From the NCBI GenBank assembly GCA_030628905.1, contig DAOVQB010000251.1:1-5303 (forward strand): a stretch of DNA of 5,303 bases, in the 5' to 3' direction. Under the pieces are notes generated by a model. That model did no database searches. It saw nothing but the letters and a program-made list of their open reading frames with translations, and was not told where the DNA came from. Position numbers and translations under genes: made by a program. This stretch comes from DAOVQB01 sp023128935. GTDB taxonomy: Bacteria; Eisenbacteria; RBG-16-71-46; CAIMUX01; WJJG01. Shown here one piece after another: positions 1 to 4,943 of the stretch. Positions within the stretch are counted from its first letter, which is position 1. Every line of letters begins with the position of its first letter.

Positions 1-1
1 C

Positions 2-103
2 AAGCTCAATCCCGAAAGGGTCCCCATCAAAATCCGACGCCTGATTGCAATGCCCGATTATCCCGAAAAGCTGATCAGCATCCTCGAAAGGGCTGTCGCA
101 TGA
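2..103 (+). CDS. 3' end of an unidentified protein (partial)
   Basis: This is the last 33 codons and TGA stop of a gene that begins before the window. The reading frame was chosen because it gives a natural-looking protein tail, 'RRLIAMPDYPEKLISILERA', ending in an amphipathic helix, with mostly G or C in third codon positions. The other frame open here on the + strand gives an implausible His/Pro/Arg-rich sequence. No catalytic motif falls in the visible part and I do not recognise the family. The gene converges on the glycosyltransferase gene with 54 bp between the two stop codons, so the two are not in one operon. A role in the same envelope-glycan neighbourhood is possible but not shown by the sequence. 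Confidence 0.55.
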   Translation, partial: KLNPERVPIKIRRLIAMPDYPEKLISILERAVA

Positions 104-106
104 CCC

Positions 107-123
107 AAATCCAACCGGATTTT
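107..123. terminator. Small inverted repeat between convergent genes, possible bidirectional terminator
   Basis: AAATCC (107-112), loop AACC, GGATTT (117-122), followed by one more T. It is a perfect 6-bp stem with a 4-nt loop, located four bases after the upstream stop codon and inside the 54-bp gap between two converging genes. The location fits a shared terminator. The stem is short, half A/T, and has no real U tract beyond the stem itself, so it would be weak and the assignment is tentative. Confidence 0.3.
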
Positions 124-157
124 GCGCTAATAGGAAGTCTCTGGGAGTCCGAAGCGG

Positions 158-1519
158 TCAGGCAGATGCATCAAAGAGGCGGGCAAGCTGGCGGGCCTGT
201 TCCCGACGGTCGTAGCGGTTGATCTCCGTCGGATCAGGATGGAGGCCAAAGAGAGCAGCAGGTTCTGTGGCATCGGTCTTGGCTGCACGGGATCGGGCGG
301 CCGTGTCCCGGTCGCGATAAGTCCTCCAGAGGTTTAGGAGGTGTTTTCTCAACCCCTCACCATCCTCATGGTCGAACACCCAACCGGCTTGAGTGCGCTC
401 AACCAGTCGGGCGGCATCACCATCGTGCGGCCCCAGTGTCAGAATCGGCACGCCGGAGGCCAAGTACTCGAACAGCTTGCCGGTTACCATGCTGCGGGCC
501 TGCGCATCCCTGCCGATGAGGAGCAGGAGCAGTGAGCTGCGGCGCAAGAGCCGGATGCTCTCACGGTGAGGCAGATAACCCGGCAGCTCGGCGACGCGGT
601 CAAGCGGCGGGCGCCGGAGCCTGGCACGCATATCATCATCCAAGCGTCCTGCAAAGCAGAGGTGCACACCGTCGGCAAAACCCTCCTCTTGCTCGATCAA
701 CTCCTCGACTATCTGTAGGAACAGTTCGGGGATCCGGTTTCCGAACAGAGAGCCCGAGTGTGTGATCCGCAGCTGGTCAGGGGGGGCATGGGGGATACCC
801 CGGAAATCCGCGGGATCGAAACCGTTTGGGATGATCACGAATCGCTCCGGATCCAGCTCGCCATAGCGCCGCCGGAACTCATCTACCATGGTTTGGCCCA
901 CGACGATGTTTCGTTCAGCCTCACGGATGCAGGAGGATTCCAGGGCCAGGTCGATCCGGCGGGCTATCATCGGGCGACTCGGGTAGAAAGTCGCCTGTGT
1001 CCAGGGATCTCGGTAGTCTGCGACCCACGGGAGTGCGGTCCTCCGGTGCAGGCCGCGTGCGATCAGATGGGTCGTAAAAGGCGGCCCCGAGCTGAACAGG
1101 AGCTGGCAGTCATAGTCACGGATCATCCGTGTGCCCTGGCGGATGCCGAAGGGCAGCCAACCCATGCGGCCGTCTGGTATGAAGAAGGTCCCCCGGATCC
1201 ACCGCATGAGGCGCCGGCGTAGGCCGCCTTCAGCGCGTGATTGGGATGTAATGTCCAGTGACTGCGTCGCACGCCGACCGGTCAACGCCCGGTAGGCACC
1301 GTAGAGCTCCGGGCAATAGCTGCGGCGGACAATGAGGCCCTCGGGAAGCTCCTGCATCAAACTCGCGTCTCGAACAGGGAAAGCCGCATCTTCGCGCACG
1401 GTCAGCACAACGGGCTGCCAGCCAAACTCGGGAAGGTAACGGATGAACTTGAGACCGCGCTGCACACCCGGCCCCCCCGAAGGGGGAAAGTAGTAAAGGA
1501 TGAAAAGAACCCTGCGCAT
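158..1519 (-). CDS. GT4-like (GT-B fold) glycosyltransferase
   Basis: A 453-residue cytosolic or membrane-associated glycosyltransferase, expected to move a sugar from a nucleotide-sugar donor to an envelope or exopolysaccharide acceptor; donor and acceptor cannot be read from the sequence. The N-terminal Rossmann-like half opens with 'VLFILYYFPPSGGPGVQR' (4-21), the glycine-rich loop typical of this group, and contains 'DYRDPWT' (168-174). The C-terminal half has 'IPNGFD' (230-235), 'THSGSLFGNR' (253-262) and the donor-site segment 'GKLFEYLASGVPIL' (347-360), with Lys348 and Glu351 as likely donor-phosphate and ribose contacts. The first Glu of the classical E-x7-E pair is replaced by Ser343. 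The protein ends in 'YDRREQARQLARLFD' (436-450), the usual C-terminal helix. The frame stays open upstream to 1837, but the ATG at 1519 is chosen: GGGAGG lies four bases before it and family homology starts exactly there. The extra 106 residues upstream look like translated intergenic DNA. It is transcribed divergently from the YfhO gene. Confidence 0.9.
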   Translation of the reverse strand: MRRVLFILYYFPPSGGPGVQRGLKFIRYLPEFGWQPVVLTVREDAAFPVRDASLMQELPEGLIVRRSYCPELYGAYRALTGRRATQSLDITSQSRAEGGLRRRLMRWIRGTFFIPDGRMGWLPFGIRQGTRMIRDYDCQLLFSSGPPFTTHLIARGLHRRTALPWVADYRDPWTQATFYPSRPMIARRIDLALESSCIREAERNIVVGQTMVDEFRRRYGELDPERFVIIPNGFDPADFRGIPHAPPDQLRITHSGSLFGNRIPELFLQIVEELIEQEEGFADGVHLCFAGRLDDDMRARLRRPPLDRVAELPGYLPHRESIRLLRRSSLLLLLIGRDAQARSMVTGKLFEYLASGVPILTLGPHDGDAARLVERTQAGWVFDHEDGEGLRKHLLNLWRTYRDRDTAARSRAAKTDATEPAALFGLHPDPTEINRYDRREQARQLARLFDASA

Positions 1520-1562
1520 CCAACCTCCCGCGTTCCAGGCTTGCCCGCCGGCGAGCCCGGGG

Positions 1563-1591
1563 ATTCTAGCAACCGGTGGCCGCACAGATAA
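1563..1591 (-). promoter_or_regulatory. Candidate promoter for the glycosyltransferase gene
   Basis: Read on the minus strand, TTATCT (1591-1586) is followed after 17 bp by TAGAAT (1568-1563). The -10 element matches TATAAT at five of six bases and is preceded by TG one base upstream (TGCTAGAAT), an extended -10 pattern. The -35 element is poor (three of six). Transcription would begin near 1556, giving a leader of about 37 bases to the ATG at 1519. This assumes a housekeeping sigma factor with sigma-70-like specificity, which is unverified for this organism. Confidence 0.4.
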
Positions 1592-1594
1592 GCT

Positions 1595-1633
1595 TTTTGG
1601 CTGCGGGAGCGGAGGCCTTTTGGCTGCGGGAGC
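1595..1633. repeat. 16-bp direct repeat in the divergent intergenic region
   Basis: TTTTGGCTGCGGGAGC occurs at 1595-1610 and again, identical, at 1618-1633, a period of 23 bp. The copies lie just upstream of the candidate minus-strand promoter and about 130 bp upstream of the candidate YfhO promoter. A spacing of about two helical turns would suit two binding sites for one regulator on the same face of the DNA, but it could equally be a chance duplication by slippage. Confidence 0.6.
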
Positions 1634-1765
1634 TGGTGTTTTGCAGCAGGTTGATGGACGGAGGCAAGGCCGGGTCTTCTGGGTCAGGCGGAGCAGGGTA
1701 CGGATTGCCTGCCACTGCGTGCCAGCGATTCCGCAATTGCCACGCAGGACTTCGTGGCGCACGCC

Positions 1766-1794
1766 TTGAGCTTGACGCTCGACGGTCCTATGCT
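1766..1794 (+). promoter_or_regulatory. Candidate promoter for the YfhO-family gene
   Basis: TTGAGC (1766-1771) is followed after exactly 17 bp by TATGCT (1789-1794). Each matches the sigma-70 consensus at four of six bases. Transcription would start near 1801, about 35 bases before the ATG at 1836. A second TTGACG at 1772-1777 is closer to consensus but only 11 bp from the -10 element, which is too near. The match is moderate and could be chance. Confidence 0.3.
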
Positions 1795-1835
1795 CCCGCT
1801 CGGTGCAATTGTGGCCTGATTGAGAGGGGGATGCC

Positions 1836-4559
1836 ATGGGGATGCTCGGAGGCAGGCGTGGTCACGCGATTGCGATCGCAGTTCTTTTCCTCGTGCCCCT
1901 CGCTTTCTTCTGGGACATGGTGGTCCGTGGGCATGAACCCATCGCCCCCGACACACAGGCCGTTCGGCCCTTGGGGGTGTGGGCGCGCCAGGCACAAGAG
2001 GGGCTTGGAGAGATGCCGCTCTGGTGCCCCGGAGTCTTCTCTGGCATGCCCTCCTACGGGAGTTTCGTCTACACACCCTCGGGACCGCTCGACCTCGTCC
2101 GTGATCTTCGGCTCCTCTGTGGCGGCAACCGGGGGCTGGAATACTTCGTCAGCTTAATGATCGGGGCCCTGGCAATCTATGCGCTGCTGGTCTTGCGCCG
2201 GAAGCATCCCTTATGTGCGCTGAGTGGTTCTGTCATCTACACAATGACGCCCTATATGTTGGGCCTGATTGCTGCGGGGCATAGCACGAAGCTCCACGCC
2301 CTCTACCTTGCGCCGGTTGTGTTTCTTGCCGTTGAGCTACTCTTGAGGAAGCGCGCGCTTGTGGCCACTGGCTTCTTGGCTGTCGCCCTCGCGTTGCAGC
2401 TGTGGAGCAACCACCCGCAGATCACCTACTACACTATGTTACTGAGTGCTCTCTATGTCCTTGGCGTTCTGCTCTGGGACCGCCCTGAGTCCTGGCGGGG
2501 CAGAGGGCTTGCGGTGGGTCTGCTGTTGGGCTTCGTGGGGGTCGCACTGGCGGCTGGTCTTGCGATGGAGCCCTACGCGGCGGTGATGGAATACACGCCC
2601 TATTCGATCCGCGGCGCGCCCAGCGCGCTCAGTCAGACCCCCAATGCCGGCGCAGGTGTGGGATGGGACTACGCAACGGCCTGGTCCTTTCCACCTGGAG
2701 AGCTTATCAGCTTCCTCTTCCCGGCCTGGTTTGGCCTCGAGGGAGGAACCTATTGGGGCATGCTGCCCTTCACCCAGTCCACGCACTATTTCGGAGCATC
2801 CGTACTGCTGCTCGCGGTGCTGGGCCTGCTGCTCTCCTCGGGACGCAGGAGGTGGATATGGCTCGCTCTGTCCTGCGTGATTCTGCTGATCGGGTTTGGC
2901 CGTCATCTACCCGTCCTCTATCGTCCGATGTACGAGCTGCTTCCGATGTTCAACCGGTTTCGTGTTCCATCGATGATCTACGCGCTCCTCCCATTGCTGG
3001 CCGCATTTCTGGCAGCCGAAGCGATGAGCGCGATCCTCGCAGACGGGATTTGGAGCAGCGCGCGCAGTCCGAAGGGAAAGAAAGCACAAGACAGCCGTCA
3101 GCCCGGAAAGGGGGGCAAGGGAAGCGGTGACGAGCAAGGCAGAAGGCGATCGATAGCACGGGATGCTGCCAAACGGGATGGTACCAAGGAGTCTGCACGG
3201 GATGGTACCAAGGCGTCTGCACGGATTGGTACCAAGGAGTCCGCACGGGCTCGGGCCAAGGAGTCTGCGCCAGGCCCCAAGCCTGATTCTCCTGGGCCAG
3301 GATGGATCCGCCGGCGATGGGGTGGAGTAACACTCGCCTTCCTGCTGCTTCTGATTCTCTGGCTCGTGGCAGGTTCATGGGTGACAGACCGGATGCGCTG
3401 CGGTGGGGCGTTCATGAGCGCAAGGGAGTCCTCCCAAATCGGGCCTCACATTACATCTGTCTTACAGGGAGGATCGGTTGATCAGCTCCAGCGAGCCGGT
3501 GTGCCCGACGAGCTGGTCAGACTCATGACGCGGAGGATGTCGTTCCTTCATTCGACCGTCGCGCTCTCTCTCCTCTTCCTGACCTTGATGGCCGTGGTGA
3601 TTGAGGGGCGGCGGCGCGGTTTGCTCAAGGGTGAAGCTGCCGCGGCGTTGATTTTTCTGATCATTGTGGCGGATCTTTGGGTCATAGATCGCAAATTCTA
3701 CAATCCCGTGCCGCGCCAGCAATCCGAGGTGATCTTGCAGGAGGATGAGGTTGTACGCTTCTTGAAGTCGCAGGAGGGGCCTTTTCGTATCGCACCACTC
3801 ACAAAAGAAGGCTTCGGATCCAACCGCTATGCAGCCTTCGGGATCGAGTCGGTCGGAGGTTACCAGCCGGCCAAACTCCGGATCTATGATGATCTGATTC
3901 AGTCAGGAGCGCTCACTACGCTGCCTGTACTTTCGATGCTGAATGTGCGGTTCATCCTAACGGATCAAAATATGGAAGCATCCGGGCTCCTGCTTGCTAG
4001 TGCTGCCCGGTCTCTATCAGGCAAGACGGTCTACATTCACGAGAATCCGCTCGTGATGCCCCGAGCCTGGTTTGTGCGTGAACTGCGCAACTGGCCGGAT
4101 GCCAAGATCCTCCTGAGCCAGATGCGAGCACCCGAATTTGATCCGGCGCGCACAGCCTACGTATACCACGAAGAGATGACGGAGCTACCTGACTCGCTTT
4201 CGAGTGGTGAGGTCCTGTCATTTGAGGTCGGCACTCACCACCAGCAGGCGCAGGTCCGCGTCACTGGGCCGGGGCCAGGACTGCTGGTCATGAGTGAGAT
4301 TGCCTACCCGCCAGGCTGGATAGCGACAGTCAACGGCGAGGAGACGCCGCTCCTGCGCGTCAATCATGTACTGCGGGCCATAAAGCTACCTCCCGGGGAA
4401 CACCTTATCGAGGTACGGGCCGTCTCGCGCGCTCGCCGGGCAGGTGTTCTCGCCAGCCGGTTCTCGGCACTACTCGTCCTCCTGCTGATCGCAGCTGGTT
4501 GTGTGGGGAAGCGCCTAAAAGCGCATACATTGATGGGACGAAACCAGCCCACGGACTAG
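1836..4559 (+). CDS. YfhO-family polytopic membrane protein with basic repeat insert
   Basis: A 907-residue inner-membrane protein of the YfhO family (GT-C-like). In Bacillus subtilis, YfhO works with CsbB to glycosylate lipoteichoic acid on the outer membrane face using an undecaprenyl-phosphate-linked sugar; the acceptor here is unknown. The start ATG follows GAGAGGGGG with about five bases of spacing; the ATG at 1842 is an alternative. TM1 covers about 11-30, and the first external loop has 'RGHEPIAPDTQ' (31-41), with Asp27 and Asp39 as candidate acidic catalytic residues. Family-like segments follow: 'PYMLGLIAAGHSTKLHALYL' (139-158), 'WSNHPQITYY' (190-199) and 'MFNRFRVPSM' (371-380). Further hydrophobic segments lie near 101-121, 155-172, 176-191, 199-214, 224-244, 321-355, 380-400, 497-516, 573-590 and 602-618. 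A C-terminal external domain (about 620-870, with 'PRAWFV' at 742-747 and 'PPGWIATVNGEETPLLRVN' at 825-843) is closed by a last helix (about 872-891). The oddity is a hydrophilic insert at about 405-495. Confidence 0.9.
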   Translation: MGMLGGRRGHAIAIAVLFLVPLAFFWDMVVRGHEPIAPDTQAVRPLGVWARQAQEGLGEMPLWCPGVFSGMPSYGSFVYTPSGPLDLVRDLRLLCGGNRGLEYFVSLMIGALAIYALLVLRRKHPLCALSGSVIYTMTPYMLGLIAAGHSTKLHALYLAPVVFLAVELLLRKRALVATGFLAVALALQLWSNHPQITYYTMLLSALYVLGVLLWDRPESWRGRGLAVGLLLGFVGVALAAGLAMEPYAAVMEYTPYSIRGAPSALSQTPNAGAGVGWDYATAWSFPPGELISFLFPAWFGLEGGTYWGMLPFTQSTHYFGASVLLLAVLGLLLSSGRRRWIWLALSCVILLIGFGRHLPVLYRPMYELLPMFNRFRVPSMIYALLPLLAAFLAAEAMSAILADGIWSSARSPKGKKAQDSRQPGKGGKGSGDEQGRRRSIARDAAKRDGTKESARDGTKASARIGTKESARARAKESAPGPKPDSPGPGWIRRRWGGVTLAFLLLLILWLVAGSWVTDRMRCGGAFMSARESSQIGPHITSVLQGGSVDQLQRAGVPDELVRLMTRRMSFLHSTVALSLLFLTLMAVVIEGRRRGLLKGEAAAALIFLIIVADLWVIDRKFYNPVPRQQSEVILQEDEVVRFLKSQEGPFRIAPLTKEGFGSNRYAAFGIESVGGYQPAKLRIYDDLIQSGALTTLPVLSMLNVRFILTDQNMEASGLLLASAARSLSGKTVYIHENPLVMPRAWFVRELRNWPDAKILLSQMRAPEFDPARTAYVYHEEMTELPDSLSSGEVLSFEVGTHHQQAQVRVTGPGPGLLVMSEIAYPPGWIATVNGEETPLLRVNHVLRAIKLPPGEHLIEVRAVSRARRAGVLASRFSALLVLLLIAAGCVGKRLKAHTLMGRNQPTD
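3174..3269 (+). repeat. 24-bp tandem repeat, four units, inside the YfhO-family gene
   Basis: Four in-frame units encode the 8-residue motif R-D-G-T-K-E-S-A with variations: RDGTKESA (447-454), RDGTKASA (455-462), RIGTKESA (463-470) and RARAKESA (471-478). Compared with unit 1, unit 2 differs at one base, unit 3 at three and unit 4 at five. The first three each contain GGTACCAAGG. A shorter degenerate relative (encoding ARDAAK, 441-446) precedes unit 1. Near-identity of the first units points to recent expansion by slippage or unequal recombination, and the 24-bp length preserves the frame. Confidence 0.9.
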
Positions 4560-4584
4560 CAAGATCGGTGCCGGGTGCCCGCCA

Positions 4585-4606
4585 CGGCCCTCGATGGCCT
4601 GGGCCG
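4585..4606 (+). terminator. Weak hairpin after the YfhO-family gene
   Basis: CGGCCC (4585-4590) can pair with GGGCCG (4601-4606) around a 10-base loop, starting 26 bases after the stop codon. An alternative inner pairing GGCC-CTCGAT-GGCC is possible. The stem is all G/C, but the bases after it (GAATTGTTATATT) are only moderately T-rich and do not form a clean U tract. It may act as a terminator or only as a 3' stabilising hairpin. Confidence 0.3.
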
Positions 4607-4720
4607 GAATTGTTATATTACCCTGTTGTCGTTATCAGGTTCTGTCGTCGTTGTTTTGTTCTGCTTCTGCTTTCTTGTTGCGCTGTTGATTTATTGTTGC
4701 AGTGCTGCTTCTTTGCTCCG

Positions 4721-4813
4721 GGGTTGGTTTTTGTTCCAGGGTTGGTTTTTGTTCCAGGGTTGGCTTTTTGCTCCGGGGTTGGCTTTTTGTTGCGGGGTTG
4801 GCTTCTTGCTCTG
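4721..4813 (+). repeat. 18/19-bp tandem repeat, five units, with GGGTTGG core
   Basis: Units start at 4721, 4739, 4757, 4776 and 4795. The first two are identical, GGGTTGGTTTTTGTTCCA (18 bp). The third, fourth and fifth are 19 bp with a C inserted after GGGTTGG and changes in the tail. A degenerate relative ending in TTTGCTCCG precedes the first unit (about 4702-4720). The mixed 18 and 19 bp lengths break any single reading frame, arguing for a DNA or RNA role, or no role, and against a coding repeat. Confidence 0.85.
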
Positions 4814-4865
4814 CTATTGTTTTCTCGTTCCGCGATAGTTATTTTTCTCCATTAGTATTATCTTG

Positions 4866-4894
4866 TTGATTCTGAGCTGCATTCGCGCTATATT
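4866..4894 (+). promoter_or_regulatory. Candidate promoter for the HNH-associated gene
   Basis: TTGATT (4866-4871), 17-bp spacer, TATATT (4889-4894). The -10 matches the sigma-70 consensus at five of six bases and the -35 at four of six, with ideal spacing. Transcription would start near 4901, leaving about 43 bases of leader that include the ribosome binding site. If correct, the A-poor repeat tract lies upstream of the transcript as DNA and is not part of its leader, unless transcription also reads through from the YfhO gene. The surrounding DNA is AT-rich, which raises the chance of a fortuitous match. Confidence 0.45.
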
Positions 4895-4931
4895 TCACTA
4901 GTTCTTCTTACCAGGTTTCTCCTTTTTCCCC

Positions 4932-4937
4932 GGAGGT
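4932..4937 (+). promoter_or_regulatory. Strong ribosome binding site fixing the HNH-associated start
   Basis: GGAGGT ends six bases before the ATG at 4944, an almost ideal Shine-Dalgarno sequence and spacing. It favours this ATG over the in-frame ATG at 4962 and over the GTG at 5079, where the conserved domain begins. Confidence 0.75.
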
Positions 4938-4943
4938 CCACTA

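Larger units (their letters stand above)
1520..1835. other. Divergent intergenic region without a gene
   Basis: 316 bp separate the start codons of the glycosyltransferase (minus) and YfhO (plus) genes. I see no RNA gene and no credible protein here: frames open through it on both strands lack family similarity and a persuasive start. It contains one candidate promoter for each direction and the 16-bp direct repeat described separately. The stretch between about 1640 and 1765 shows nothing I can name. Confidence 0.6.
4560..4943. other. Long non-coding stretch, extremely T-rich and A-poor on the + strand
   Basis: 384 bp lie between the YfhO-family stop and the HNH-associated start. By hand count, positions 4621-4830 contain about 102 T and only 8 A on the + strand, far from the balanced composition of the neighbouring genes. 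The tract includes five GGGTTGG tandem units. Translated on the + strand it yields hydrophobic Phe/Leu/Cys/Val-rich peptides because of the T bias, but the openings are GTG or TTG without a persuasive ribosome binding site, and the 19-bp units do not keep a frame, so I treat it as non-coding. After about 4836 the bias relaxes and a candidate promoter and ribosome binding site for the next gene appear. Confidence 0.7.

Noticed and set aside
758..1222. Plus-strand 154-residue frame inside the glycosyltransferase gene
   Set aside because: It lies antisense to a gene with clear family motifs, has no recognisable domain, and is what long open antisense frames in GC-rich DNA usually look like.
1520..1837. 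Extension of the glycosyltransferase frame by 106 residues upstream of the ATG at 1519
   Set aside because: The extension is Pro/Ala/Arg-rich, contains the translated 16-bp intergenic repeat and shows no domain. Family similarity begins exactly at the ATG at 1519, which has a GGGAGG ribosome binding site.
3098..3415. Minus-strand frame across the YfhO repeat with an Ala-Asp-Ser-Leu-Val-Pro periodicity
   Set aside because: The periodicity is the antisense reading of the 24-bp repeat. The plus-strand frame is continuous with conserved YfhO sequence on both sides.
4721..4813. CRISPR array
   Set aside because: The units are 18-19 bp and directly tandem, with no spacers of unique sequence and no cas gene in view.
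4621..4830. Template or variable repeat of a diversity-generating retroelement, suggested by the adenine bias
   Set aside because: No reverse transcriptase and no matching second copy are present, and a lack of A across a non-coding tract is not the pattern of adenine-directed mutagenesis in a coding repeat.
4575..4838. Hydrophobic 87-residue frame with GWFLFQ repeats, possible small membrane protein
   Set aside because: It opens with GTG without a clear ribosome binding site. The hydrophobicity follows from the T-rich composition, and the 19-bp repeat units shift the frame so that the peptide repeat is not kept. A second overlapping frame (4499-4855) is equally hydrophobic, as expected from composition alone.
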